Positions 1 to 12,018 of a DNA stretch of 64,000 bases are shown here, one piece after another. The stretch lies in the NCBI RefSeq assembly GCF_031143425.1, contig NC_090447.1, forward strand, positions 139,085,106 to 139,149,105, given 5' to 3'. A program made the translations under genes and the position numbers. The first letter of the stretch is position 1. Every line of letters begins with the position of its first letter. The DNA is from Pleurodeles waltl. Taxonomy: Eukaryota > Chordata > Amphibia > Caudata > Salamandridae. The notes below the pieces were generated by a model that did no database searches, was not told where the DNA came from, and saw only the letters and a program-made list of their open reading frames with translations.

Positions 1-1
1 G

Positions 2-2687
2 TGTAAGGAAATGCCTCCTTGGCATGGTTACCCCCTGACTTTTTGCCTTTGCTGATGCTATGTTTTGAATTGAAAGTGTGCTGAGGCCTGCTAACCAGGC
101 CCCAGCACCAGTGTTCTTTCCCTAACCTGTACTTTTGTATCCACAATTGGCACACCCTGGCATCCAGATAAGTCCCTTGTAAATGGTACCCCTGGTACCA
201 AGGGCCCTGATGCCAAGGAAGGTCTCTAAGGGCTGCAGCATGTCTTATGCCACCCTGGAGACCCCTCACTCAGCACAGACACACTGCTTGCCAGCTTGTG
301 TGTGCTGGTGAGAACAAAACGAGTAAGTCGACATGGCACTCCCCTCAGGGTGCCATGCCAACCTCTCACTGCCTATGCAGGTATAGATAAGTCACCCCTC
401 TAGCAGGCCTTACAGCCCTAAGGCAGGGTGCACTATACCATAGGTGAGGGCACCAGTGCATGAGCACTGTGCCCCTACAGTGTCTAAACAAAACCTTAGA
501 CATTGTAAGTGCAGGGTAGCCATAAGAGTATATGGTCTGGGAGTCTGTTTTACACGAACTCCACAGCTCCATAATGGCTACACTGAAAACTGGGAAGTTT
601 GGTATCAAACTTCTCAGCACAATAAATGCACACTGATGCCAGTGTACATTTTATTGTAAAATACACCCCAGAGGGCACCTTAGAGGTGCCCCCTGAAACC
701 TTAACCGACTATCTGTGTAGGCTGACTGGTTCCAGCAGCCTGCCACAACCGAGACATGTTGCTGGCCCCATGGGGAGAGTGCCTTTGTCACTCTGAGGCC
801 AGTAACAAAGCCTGCACTGGGTGGAGATGCTAACACCTCCCCCAGGCAGGAGCTGTCACACCTGGCGGTGAGCCTCAAAGGCTCAGCCCTTTGTGCCAGC
901 ACCGCAGGACACTCCAGCTAGTGGAGTTGCCCGCCCCCTCCGGCCACGGCCCCCACTTTTGGCGGCAAGGCCGGAGAAAATAATGAGAATAACAAGGAGG
1001 AGTCACTGGCCAGTCAGGACAGCCCCTAAGGTGTCCTGAGCTGAAGTGACTCTAACTTTTAGAAATCCTCCATCTTGCAGATGGAGGATTCCCCAATAGG
1101 ATTAGGGATGTGACCCCCTCCCCTTGGGAGGAGGCACAAAGAGGGTGTACCCACCCTCAGGGCTAGTAGCCATTGGCTACTAACCCCCCAGACCTAAACA
1201 CGCCCTTACATTTAGTATTTAAGGGCTCCCCTGAACCTAAGAATTCAGATTCCTGCAACTTACGGAAGAAGAAGACTGCTGAGCTGAAAACCCCTGCAGA
1301 AGAAGAAAGAAGACACCAACTGCTTTGGCCCCAGTCCTACCGGCCTGTCTCCTGCCTTCTAAAGAACCCTGCTCCAGCGACGCTTTCTCCAGGACCAGCG
1401 ACCTCTGAATCCTCAGAGGACTGCCCTGCTTCCAAGAGACCAAGAAACTCCCGAGGACAGCGGCACTGCTCCAAAAAGAACTGCAACTTTGTTTCAAGGA
1501 GCAGATTTAAAGACCCCTGCAACTCCCCGCAAGAAGCGTGAGACTTGCAACACAGCACCCGGCGACCCCGACTCGACTGGTGGAGAACCAACACCTCAGG
1601 GAGGACCCTCCGGCGACTCCGAGACCGTGAGTAACCAAAGTTGTCCCCCCTGAGCCCCCACAGCGACGCCTGCAGAAGGAATCCCGAGGCTCCCCCTGAC
1701 TGCGACTGCCTGAACTCCATTTCCCGACGGCTGGAAAAGACCCTGCACCCGCAGCCCCCAGCACCTAAAGGAACAGAACTCCTGTGCAGGAGTGACCCCC
1801 AGGAGGCCCTCTCCCTTGTCCAGGTGGTGGCTACCCCGAGGAGCCCCCCCCTTGCCTGCCTGCAACGCTGAAGAGATCCCTTGATCTCTCATTGAAAACC
1901 ATTGTAAACCCGAAGCATGTTTGCACACTGCACCCGGCCGCCCCCGCGCTGCTGAGGGTGTACATTTTGTGCTGACTTGTGTCACCCCTGGTGCCCTACA
2001 AAACCCCCCTGGTCTGCCCTCCGAAGACGCGGGTACTTACCTGCTGGCAGACCGGAACCGGGGCACCCCCTTCTCTCCATTGAAGCCTATGTGTTTTGGG
2101 CACCACTTTTGAACTCTGCACCTGACCGGCCCTGAGCTGCTGGTGTGGTAACTTTGGGGTTGCTCTGAACCCCCAACGGTGAGCTACCTTGGACCAAAAA
2201 CTGAAACCTGTAAGTGACTTACTTACCTGTGAAACCTAACAATACTTTACCTCCCACAGGAACTGTGAAAAAAGCACTGTGTCCACTTTTAAAACAGCTT
2301 ATTGGGTTTTATGTAAAAAGTATACATGCTAATGTAATGATTCAAAGTTCCTAAAGTACTTACCTGCAATACCTTTCAAATGAGATATTACATGTAGAAT
2401 TTGAACCTGTGGTTCCTAAAATAACCTAAGAAAAGATATTTTTCTATAACAAAACCTATTGGCTGGATTTGTCTCTGAGTGTGTGTCCCTCTTTTATTGC
2501 CTGTGTGTATGTACAACAAATGCTTAACACTACTCCTTGGATAAGCCTACTGCTCGACCACACTACCACAAAATAGAGCATTAGTATTATCTCTTTTTGC
2601 CACTATCTTACCTCTAAGGGGAACCCTTGGACTCTGTGCATACTATTCCTTACTTTGAAATAGTGCATACAGAGCCAACTTCCTACA
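2..2687 (+). mobile_element. Long LTR-like repeat, copy 1 (about 2.7 kb)
   Basis: The sequence starts TGTAAGGAAATG and ends ACTTCCTACA, giving the TG...CA termini and short inverted ends of an LTR. Its 5' part is recognisably related to copies at 12019-14820 (same strand) and 9436-11942 (opposite strand). Shared blocks include TGCTAACCAGG, CACAATTGGCA, the doubled TGGTACC segment and GGGCTGCAGCATG. No gag or pol reading frame is present; the apparent open frames between 1173 and 2112 follow C-rich composition. A 12-bp-arm hairpin lies at 1064-1090. The left flank is outside the window apart from one base (g), so no target duplication can be tested. This could be a solo LTR or the 3' LTR of an element extending to the left. 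Confidence 0.6.
1064..1090. repeat. 12-bp-arm hairpin inside LTR-like copy 1
   Basis: AATCCTCCATCT at 1064-1075 pairs perfectly with AGATGGAGGATT at 1079-1090 across a 3-nt loop. It lies in the GC-rich middle of the LTR-like repeat. No function can be assigned. Confidence 0.6.
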
Positions 2688-2859
2688 ATACATATCTGCC
2701 TTGCTTCAACTACAGTGAGTTAAGGGAGAAGACAGAAAATTTAAATACCCCCACTCTAAACCAAATATTTGATAACTATGTAAACCAAGTGAATTAGGTG
2801 AACAGCAAACACATCTCTCTCCACAACTGCTTCCATATTTCTCGATCCGAGCAATTATG

Positions 2860-3240
2860 CATTCATCTTTTCATTCATCTACTCTATTCACACTGCCTTG
2901 ATACCCACCATTCGATTGAAGCTTACACTCTCTCATCCAGTCTTTCACTATTCCAATGCAGCCATCCATATTTATCCGCATGTCCATCTATAGACTCACC
3001 TATCCAGTATCCATTCTTTCAAACACACTGCTTTCACCTATCCATCCATTTACCCATTTATCATTCATTACCATCCATCCACACATTCCTCACCTGAGCA
3101 TCGGCTTTTATCGATCCACCATTCACCCACTGAGGCATCCTTTCACCCCTTTCACACCTTCATCTATCTTCACCCACCCATGCATCTCTTATCACTCACC
3201 TACGCATCTTTTCCTCTCACCCACACATCCTTTCACTGAT
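2860..3240. repeat. Degenerate CATC/CATT-rich simple repeat
   Basis: A C/T/A-rich tract built from imperfect repeats of CATC, CCATC and CACCCA units. The open frames through it (for example 2798-3097 and 2956-3291) are composition artefacts rich in His, Pro, Ser and Thr. Confidence 0.75.
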
Positions 3241-3463
3241 TTCATGGATTCTTTTTTTTTGCTGTCCATCCTTGATTTGCTTTTACATTAAGCCATAATT
3301 TGTTGAGTCCATTTATTATGAGATTTCATCTGCTAATTACAAGGGAGAAGAGTCCACTAAGAACTCAATCCCCACTGCAGCTGCTAAACCAGGGGCTTCA
3401 CAAGCAACACCTTTGCAGTGAGTATATTAGTAATTGTAACTGAGAAAGAACAATATGACTTAC

Positions 3464-3563
3464 CAGCGCCCCTCCCTACTGCCGCCAGTTCTCCCCCCTC
3501 TGACTGCTGACACGTCCGGTGCATCAGTGCTGCTGCTGGCCCCAACACTGATGGTCAGTGCAG
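3464..3563 (-). other. Candidate exon 3 of the Myb-like pseudogene
   Basis: The 100-bp block is bounded on the minus strand by TGTTTTCTCCAG and GTAAGTCATATT. It is open in one frame as a Ser/Gly/Ala-rich segment without a recognisable domain. Confidence 0.35.
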
Positions 3564-4129
3564 CTGGAGAAAACATTACAAAATTTAGTTACAACAAAAT
3601 AAATACAACCACAATAGATCATTACAGTTCTATCTTCTTCTATCATTCATGTTAGGAATTTTGTTGGGTGTTAGAAAAGCAAGGTAGACAAATCAACCAC
3701 AAACATTTAGGGGTGAAATACTTTGGTTGATCCAGTAAATCATGTGGTGAGGTCTTAGTTGGCAAATGCAATGGGCATGAGCAAGGCAAAGAAAACCTTC
3801 ACAAACCTGCATTGAAAAGCTGAATTGGGCATGCAAACTTGTCAGTAGAGTACCTATCCTAAAAATATGCCCTCTTATTGTTTACTACCAGTGCACAATG
3901 TATATAAAGGTGAAGGGAAAACTAAGCTTAGTAACAAAGCTGAAGAAAGCTAGTAAAGACTGGAAGAAATCAGGTACAGAAGAAATATGTAAAATAGATA
4001 AATGCAGAGATAACAAGAATTTAACAAAGATTGCATAGAGTGAAAATAAGTACAAGGAACCATTCTTTGAAATGAGTAGAGGTGAAAAATACAATTAGGG
4101 AATAATAATAATATAACAGGAAGACTTAC

Positions 4130-4231
4130 TGGGGCCAGCAGATCTGCCAGCATCGGCACTGGTGGTGGCACTGGGACCCTCGTCCCGTCATGGACCCCCA
4201 GATGATGTTACCCTCTTCTTCCTCTTGGGTG
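4130..4231 (-). other. Candidate exon 2 of the Myb-like pseudogene
   Basis: The 102-bp block is bounded on the minus strand by TTTCACACCGCAG upstream and GTAAGTCTTCC downstream. One frame gives PKRKKRVTSS, then a TGA within the exon, then Ser/Thr/Ala-rich residues. Length is a multiple of three. Confidence 0.4.
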
Positions 4232-4430
4232 CTGCGGTGTGAAATAAAAAAAAGAATAGTGGTACACTTAATCTTGCCAAAAATATTTTTTGACAAGCAG
4301 AGGCAAACACAGTAATGTTGTACTTTTCTAAATCAGTTTGCCTAGTATGATGGACTCAAATCGAGTTGACCTATTACTTTAACTTTCCTAATTCCTACAC
4401 CTATGCCCTACTCCAAAATTTGATAACTCC

Positions 4431-5111
4431 AGGCTATATTTACAAACAATGTTTGATGAAGGGCAGCACCGCAATCCTTCTTGCAGTGCTGCCCTGCATC
4501 AAAAGGAGAGGGCAAGAATGTATTGCATCTACAAACGACATGGTGCATTCCTGTCCTTTTCCCCTGCATTGGCGCACAATGGGCTGCCTCTTGCCAATGC
4601 AGGCACCCCTGCACCATGCTGCAAGGGTGGCTACGTTGAGGGGATTATTGTTTTGTGTAGGAAGAGACAGCTTCCTGCAAAAAAACAATCGCAAGATGAG
4701 TTTTACTTTTTCTATGTGTGCTGCGGATTCTAGCACACATAGAAAAATGAAAAAAAACTTAGAGAAATAAGGGTATTTCTCCTTGTTATATCCCCCTTAT
4801 ACCTCCCTGGGGAGGTGTATGTTTTTGATACATTCCCAGGTGTACAAAACCTTGTTGATCTGAGTATGTGTCAAATGTCATGGGTATTATGTGTAGGCCT
4901 CGTTATGTTGGAACACCCAACATAACACCAATGGCATGCCTCCCTGTTGCAGATTGAGTCAACACAGCAACTTGCAATCATTGACTCAGTCCACATTTAC
5001 GAGGCCATGAAGAGCCACACAGGGTGGCTTTACATGGCCTTGTAAATATGGTCTTGCAGTGTGCGCTACCAGACCATCACTAAATATGACTTCCAGCGGT
5101 TCAGAAGGCCT
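4431..5111. mobile_element. hAT-like MITE copy (related to 34257-34906)
   Basis: Starts near GGCTATATTTACAAAC and ends near GTAAATAAATATGGCC. Internal blocks are shared with the copies at 34257-34906 and about 24900-25530: a GAGGGGAT...TTGT segment, a GCAGGAAG...CTTCCTGC hairpin, and a TTTCTCCTTGTT block followed by ACATTCCCAGGT. Ends are approximate, and no clean target duplication was found here. Confidence 0.5.
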
Positions 5112-5948
5112 TGTAAATAAATATGGCCATACATTTACAACTACATACAACTAACAATGCATTCATATTGCAACAAATGATCTTTGCTTCTCAACCACCT
5201 TTGATGGGGCAACTCAGCCTCCATTTTGTTTTAGTGCATAGATGCATACATACTATAATGATATACTACACATTCACTGGGAGATTGCAATTGGGAGGGA
5301 CTGCATAAGCTCCATAAAGAAAGGCACAGACAAGGGAATGATAACTCACTGATATCACTTATTACTACTACCACTATCTTACTCTTCTACGTGGTGACAG
5401 GAGAAATCTCTGTCCTCATGGCTTCTTAAATAATCAGCCCAAATACTCTCCCATGAGTACAATTAGGAAGCGCCGCTGCTGACTCACTTTAATACCTTGT
5501 ATTGCTTCACATAATAAATAAATGTAACCTTAACTTACCTCTAAGAGTCAGCACTGCAATTAGGAAACTCAAATTAGCATTGTGGAACAACACACACAAT
5601 AATAAATATTATTCACCAAGCTCGAACACCTCAACGCCTTCAGGTCAAGCAGGTTATGTTCCCGGTTGATTATGGCCGCCCAACAGTGCATCAACTGCTG
5701 CTGGGTGCGCTGGCCCCCAGTGTGGGGATGAACCAACCGGCGCACCCTCCCCCACAGCAGTGGATGCCCCCAAAAGGTGTAACCACTCCCAGGCCTGCAG
5801 CCTGCTGCCAGCATGGAGTAGATGTGGTACTGCACAAAAAAACAAGTGCTGCCACCTCCTCCTCGCTAAAGATGGCCCAAGACAGCATCCATTGACGGTG
5901 CCACTCCCCACAAGGTAGGCAGCTATTGCTGGGTCCCTCCTCTGCCAT

Positions 5949-6695
5949 AGTCCTGGATGGAGTGGGGTTAAGAAGAAGAGAGAAAAACAAGAGGGGAAGG
6001 AAGAAAGGAAGAAAATAAGGGAAACATAAACAAAAATACAAAAGTCACAAAAAGCACAAAAATAAAAAAAAAATGTAAAAATACAGATTCAGAAAAAGAG
6101 ACAGGAATGAATTGATTAAAAATGAGGGGTAGATTAATTTGGAGGGTGGATGATTACAAAGATAAATAGGGTTGAGAGAATCAGGCCCGCACCGTAAACA
6201 GTGAAAAACAAGATGGCTGTGCCTTTGCGAACCATGTGGTGCTGTTCGTGTGCGATTTTCAATGCGAGTTTGTACTTCGTGTTGCGTTTGTCATCAAACG
6301 CAATGTGAATGGGTGCCACAGAGAACACCTCCTGCATGCGGAACTCCGCATGGTGCAGCAGAGTTTTTTTTACCACTCTGCAGAATTCCACGTAGCACAA
6401 CTATGCATGCTACACCCAGGTCTAGTTAATATGCCCCTGAAGGGGGCTAAGACTAGAAAGATAAAGAAGGACAAGCAACAGCAATTGATAATTTCTAAAT
6501 CATCCGCAAGTTGTTTTCACTCAACAAAAAGTCAAGAGCTCTAGTGAAAGTGCATCTTCAGTTCCAGCTGCTCCATCTGGCCCATCTGATGCATCATCCT
6601 CCCGGCAACAACTCCAGATATTGCAGGCTGCCGGCACTAGGGAAATTGTTTCTTAGGACCATACCAGGACAAGTGGAGGTTGTATTGAGGCCACA
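5949..6695. other. Intergenic or intronic stretch, nothing supported
   Basis: A-rich sequence at 5960-6130, then low-complexity and unplaced sequence up to the L1 ORF1 remnant. No open frame has recognisable motifs. Confidence 0.5.
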
Positions 6696-7889
6696 TTGAG
6701 CATGACAGCTATGACAGAAGAGAGCGTGATGACCATGGATAGAGGTGTAGCAGCACAGGCTTTAAGGAGTAAAGAAGCTGCACCTGCACTGCTGAAGGAA
6801 GTGCCTTGCCTCCCCAATATACTACCAGGTCAATATTTGATTGCTATGGACTTTGATAGGATCATGTCAAGTCTCATGTTTGAGGGGTATAGACAGTGTG
6901 CCCAATCTGGATGTGCACTATTCAGTTGCAATTAGTACTAGGGATATACTTCCCAAACCGGGCGAGGGATGAGGAGGCAATAGCATGGAAGGTATCTTGG
7001 ATAATTTAGTGCCAGAGACTGAGGTTGAATCCAAGAGATGCTTAACTGATTTTTTGGGCCATACTGGTACAGAGGCTCAAAATATACTGGTTTGTCAAAA
7101 TAGTGCCAGTTCAGAGAGTCCAAAATCAGTTATAGGTCACTTAATGGCTTCCACCTCTTTGAGATTTCTCAGTGTGGGGGTGGATTTAGATATTTCCAAC
7201 TCCCCGATGGCTCTGCTCAGAGAGGTCTTGGAAGAGATCTGATCTAGGAAGCTATAACAGGTGAGATTAAACAGCACTTGAGGATTGAGGGACAGATGAC
7301 ACAATCTCCAGATCAATGTGATGAGCTGGATCAATGAATCTCTGGTTGTGAAAATAAAATGGAGAAAGCCTTGCTACAAGCCTCACTACTTGGAAAAGAG
7401 ATTAGGCACATTCATGAAAAGCAGGAACAATTGAAAAACAATTTAAGGCGGTCAAACCTAAGGATTGCTTGAATACCCAAAAGAAATGAGGACAGCGTCA
7501 GGTGATTGCTTACATTGAGATTTTGATCTTACATCCTTCCACAATGATCCCAGGTTTTAACTATCATGTGGGTGCATGTGGTCCCATTACATATCCAGCC
7601 CAATGCCAAGTACCCTTGTATTATTTTGGTAAACTTTGCTGACTACAGGTGAAAAAGTTATCAGGGGAAGGTCTTTCACAGTGCAAAATTAGTTTACTTT
7701 CAATTGTTTTCTGACATTACCTTTGGGACTGCGCAGCGCTGGAGGAAAATTAAGAAAGGCAATCAGGCGTCTCTAGTTCAAATGGCAAAATTGAAAGTGT
7801 TTTTCAAATGTCATTTTCATTATTTCTACCAGATTGCAGATTATCAGTTTTCCCTGGCTAAACTAAATCAGGGTGTTTTAGCAGACTTG
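6696..7889 (+). pseudogene. L1-type LINE ORF1 protein remnant
   Basis: Three degraded frames together read as an L1-family ORF1 protein, the RNA-binding chaperone of LINE-1 retrotransposition. At about 7225-7470 there is a coiled-coil-like stretch ending in NNLRRSNLRI, the RRxNLRI signature at the start of the RNA-recognition domain, followed at once by stop codons. Further on are PCIILVNFADYR and, at 7704, FSDITFGTAQRWR, matching the F-x-D-x-S/T-x-x-T-x-x-x-R region of the ORF1 C-terminal domain. Stops and frameshifts are frequent. The upstream frame at 6696-6935 may be its N-terminal part, but that is not supported by a motif. A 923-bp MITE (7890-8812) terminates the match, so it inserted later. 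Confidence 0.65.
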
Positions 7890-8812
7890 GGGCCATATTT
7901 ATACTTTTTGACGCAAAACTGCGCTAACGCAGTTTAGCGTCAAAAAATTTAGCGCCGTCTAACGCCATTCTGAAGCGCCATGCGGGCGCCGTATTTATTG
8001 AATAGCGTTAGCCGGCGCTACCAGACCGGCGCTGCCTGGTGTGCGTGGAAAAAAACCACGTACACCAGACAGCGCCGGCGTAGGGGGAAAATGGCGTATG
8101 GGCGTCTTAAAATGGGGCAAGTGAGGTTGCGTCGAAAAAATCGTCTTAACCCGACTTGCCCCATTTTTTAACGACGCCCATCCCCCATCAACATGACTCC
8201 TATCATTGTAAAGATAGGAGTCATGCCCCCTTGCCCAATGGCCATGCCCAGGGGACTTCTGTCCCCTGGGCATGGTCATTGGGCATAGTGGCATGTAGGG
8301 GGGCACAAATCAGGCCCCCCTATGCCACAAAAAAAAAAAAAAAAAACTTACCTGAACTTACCTTAATGTCCATGGGATGGGTCCCTCCGTCCTTGGGTGT
8401 CATCCTGGGGTGGGCAAGGGTGGCAGGGGGGGTCCCTGGGGGCAGGGGAGGGCACTCTGGGCTCATTTTGAGCCCACTTGTCCCTTAACGCCATGCCTGA
8501 CCCAGGTGTTAAAAAGCGGCGCAAAAGCGCCGTTTTTGGCCACGCCCACTCCCGGGCGTCATTTTTGCCCGGGAGTATAAATACCACGTAAAGGCCTGGG
8601 AGTCATTTTTTAAGACGGGAACGCCTCCCTTGCATATCATTAACGCAAGGAAGGGGTTCACGCTAAAAAATGACGCACACTCCGGGCACTTTGGCGCCCG
8701 AAGCGTCTAACGCCATAGTATAAATATGGCGTTAGTTGGCGTTAGTTTAGCGTCGAATTTGCGTCGAAAAAAACGACGCAAATTCGGCGCAACCAGAGTA
8801 TAAATATGCCCC
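7890..8812. mobile_element. Harbinger-like MITE, 923-bp family, copy 1
   Basis: Ends GGGCCATATTTATAC and GTATAAATATGCCCC are inverted copies of each other with one mismatch in the outer seven bases. They are flanked by TTG at 7887-7889 and 8813-8815, a 3-bp target duplication. A subterminal hairpin (TTTTTGACGC...GCGTCAAAAA) lies just inside the left end, and internal hairpins include ACTCCTATC/GATAGGAGT and a CCATGCCCAGGGGA palindrome. There is no coding capacity. Copies at 56795-57717 and 59556-60434 are closely related. Confidence 0.8.
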
Positions 8813-8815
8813 TTG

Positions 8816-9435
8816 ATAGGGTGTGAGTTTCAATGGGTTCTGAAAATTAAATATATCAACTAGGAGATTTGTATTTGCTGTGTTAGTAAATATTCAATGT
8901 CTTAATTAAGTTCACCCTTATTCCCATTAACATTTAGACTACTCCATGCATTGTTTTGACAGAGATCAGTGGGTTAAAGATTTTGCCTGTCAGGAACTGG
9001 ACACCCACAACACCCTTTCATGTGTTGATGGACTGTGGGCTGGGTGGAGGGGTGCTTGGGATAGAAAATGGTTGGTGGTCCCACCGTAGCAGGGGAGGGA
9101 AGCTGAATGGGAAGTGAGTAGGCGTTGGAGGAGAGTTTGTGGAGAGCGCAGTACACAAATGAAATATCGTTATGGGATCAGGAATTTTAGCAGGTGCCCT
9201 AGGCAATAGGATGTATCCAGGGTGGCCTAGCGAGTAGGTCTGGCCCCAAACAGTAGTTTGTGAGAGCATAATGTACTTTATTAGCACTTATCACTTAATG
9301 CACTTTATTAAATATGCATTTTCACTTTGGTACACATTTGATAAGAGTTTGGAATATAGTTGCAATCTTGGGGAAAGTTATTGTACTGTTGTTAAATTAT
9401 TACGCACCTTAGGCATAGTCACTTTCTATTTATTG
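8816..9435. other. Sequence between MITE copy 1 and LTR-like copy 3
   Basis: AT-rich, without a recognisable gene. It may continue the L1 remnant interrupted by the MITE, but no motif supports that. Confidence 0.4.
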
Positions 9436-11942
9436 TGTAGGGAACTGACGAATAATGAGAGAGGCTAAATAGGCTTTACTATGTGATACTCTCATGATGC
9501 CCCAACGATGGTCCCTTGAATTTACAATAATAAATCCGTAGCTCAGCCTGGTAGTGTGGCAAAGAGCAGTCAGGCTTTACTAGAGGAACATGTGTTAAGC
9601 ATTTCAGAGTACCAACATGGACAATAAGTAATTGACATGACTAAAAAAAAATCCAACACCAATTAATAAGGATAGAGCAAATGTTTATAAAATTTTAAAC
9701 ACCAAAACAAAGCAAATCAACTACGTATAACTGGAGTTATATAAGCTGTCAAATCTCACCATTTCGGTCAATGGGAAAAGTTATTAGTGACACTCAGTCA
9801 CTTGCAGGGCGAGTTCAAAGGAACTCACTTGTGGTTAAGGTTGTGTGGGTCCCTGGACCAAGCTGCAACAGTCCGATGAATTTTGCCTGGCTGGAGGGGC
9901 CCGGTTGCAAAGGTGTCTGCGCTGTACTTGGTGATGAATGCAGGAGCCTAGCGCGCTGAAAATGGTACTAGTGACTCTTGGTCACTTGCTGGTTGAGCTT
10001 GTGGGAGCCCACTGGTGGTTAAGATTATGTGGGCCCCTGGACCATAATTCACCAGGCAGAAAAACTCCACCTAGTCTCAGGTGCAGATGAGTGCTTGGCT
10101 TACATTGGTACTGAGTGGGAGCTGCGGTTGCTGGTTTCACCACTGAAACAGTGCAGGTGAGGAAACAGATGCAAATGCTCAACAGTGGAGCCATAGGTGA
10201 CGTCTGCTGAAGGTGATGTGGTGTGCCGTTGGGTAACAACATCAAGTAAAGATGGTGATGACTGGACTGGCCACTAACAAGGCTTGTAAGTGAAAGTGTT
10301 AAGGTGGAGGAGAAGTAGTCTCCCTTTTCGGAGGTACAGTGGAAAATGGTAGCCAGCTGTAAATTGACAGGAAGCTAGACTACATTTTCCACAATTCACT
10401 GGACCACCTGTCTTTGGGCTATTCCTTGGGGATCCTGATGGCCAGATGGCCAGCACTTCTTCAGATCCAGTGAGTACTTTTTACCTGAGGTGGGCAGGAC
10501 TAGTGTCACTGGTCCAGGGAAGTCTGCCCTTGCCTTTGGCTTACAAATGTCTCCCTCTTGCTGGGGTAAGCAGTCTTTGGTCTTGGACGAGCAGCAGTCA
10601 GGCAGCTCTGGACGGTTGCCACAGTTTCAAGGTATCAAGCCCTTTGTTAGTGCAGGTTTCTGTTGTCATTGTTGCAAGTAGTCTTAAGTCCTTTCTTCAC
10701 AAGTTATTGCAGATCTAATTATATGATGACAGGGAAGCCACCTAAATCTTAGATAAGGTTCGTTAGGGGTGTGGGTGCATGTAGCCAATGGGCTACTAGC
10801 CCCAGTGGCCAATACGCCCCTGAGCTGAACACATTCAGTGGGGAGTGGCACCTTTTCCACCTAGAACCTTCTATTCTGCCTCTTTCCAAGATGGCAAAAT
10901 AATTCCTCGGCTGTACAGACCAGGCTGACCACGTTAGAGTTGTGGCTAGAATTCTGGGGGACTACACCTCCTGACTAACTAATTTTCTCACCTGTCCAGC
11001 TGCATATGTGCCTGGGGGCAGAGGGATGATTTTGACCTCCACTAGGTGACAGCTTGCTTGTGTATGCAAGGCGGTGGGCCCTGTGAAGCTCACCACCTTG
11101 ATGTGCCTCTTCACTAGCCTTCCTGGGAGGGAGGACGGTGTGACCTCCTTCCCAGGGAGGCCATTGTCCTGAATTCTGGGAGTGTTCACATCTCTGCCCA
11201 GGGGTCAGAATCATGTCTTGGCAGCAACAGCTGCGTGCTAGCAACCAGTGCACAGGAAAAGTGTAGTAACTCTGTGGGCAGCCACTAAGGTTGCTTTCTG
11301 AGTCCATGCCACCTCATCCTCGACATGAGATTCATGTCAGGGGTGAGAAGGCATGTTGTTTGATATCATCCATGACTCACTTAGGCGGTACCGTAATGGA
11401 GCTGGTGACTTCGGATTTGCCTGGGAGCCAGCCCAAGTAATTCTGTGAGCTGTCGGGATTAGGCCACTATAGGGACATATAAGCTTTAACTTATATATGT
11501 TTACACCTTTAATATAGTGCTCCCTTCCTCCTGGCTCTGGAGGCCGACCTTAGGGGTGACCTACATATATTAATAGCAGCGCTGGGGCTGTGCCACAGAT
11601 GGTGTGGGCACAGTGAAATTTGAGCAGATTGCACGACTCATGAAGTCTATACTGACAGGCCTGCTGTCAGCTTGGGTCACACAGGGTGACAAAAGTAGTG
11701 CTTCCGGCCATGGTGACTGCTTTAACACACATGCCCTGAGTACCACTGGTACCATATAATAGGGACTTATAAGGGGGTAAAAGTACTTGTCAATTTGGGA
11801 TACCAATTTACAGTTACCAATTTAGGGAGAGAGCATTGGAATTGGTACCTCATTAGCAGGCTCCAGTGCACTTTCATAACCAACAGCTTCTAGAGCAAAA
11901 ATGTAGGGTGGGGTGCCCCTTCATAAAGGGGACTTTCCTACA
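9436..11942 (-). mobile_element. Long LTR-like repeat, copy 3 (minus orientation)
   Basis: On the minus strand it starts TGTAGGAAAGTCCCC at 11942 and ends AGTTCCCTACA at 9436. It follows the order of copies 1 and 2: a GCCTGCTAA block, CTCTCTCCCTAAA, then CTTATAAGTCCCT and TGGTACC-type segments. Two diverged direct repeats lie near 9768 and 9962 (GTGACNCT...GTCACTTGC...GGTTAAG). No protein motif is present. The flanks TATTG and GTATT do not give a clean duplication, so the left boundary is provisional. Confidence 0.5.
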
Positions 11943-12018
11943 GTATTAGTTTTTTTATGAGTGGATTCGGCCACATAAGATTCTTTGCTGCTGTTGTTAT
12001 ATTTTCACAAGAGAAGGG

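Larger units (their letters stand above)
3464..5948 (-). pseudogene. Broken, split Myb/SANT-like gene of a Harbinger-type transposon (candidate)
   Basis: Read on the minus strand. A first exon runs from a possible ATG at 5946-5948 (MAEEG) to a GTAAGT donor beside 5539. It contains IFSEEEVAALV, resembling the start of the Myb/SANT-like domain of PIF/Harbinger accessory proteins, but the frame then shifts. A second exon (4231-4130) has a CACCGCAG acceptor and an A|GTAAGT donor, and encodes a basic PKRKKRV nuclear-localisation-like stretch followed by a stop. A third (3563-3464) has a TTTTCTCCAG acceptor and a CTG|GTAAGT donor, and reads as Ser/Gly-rich. A hAT-like MITE (about 4431-5111) sits in the first intron. 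What is seen: splice signals and short motifs. What is inferred: that these three pieces belong to one gene, and the Harbinger origin. No transposase was recognised nearby. Confidence 0.38.

Noticed and set aside
1173..2112. Overlapping Pro/Ser/Arg-rich open frames on both strands
   Set aside because: They lie within the LTR-like repeat, follow its GC-rich composition and have no domain or splice context.
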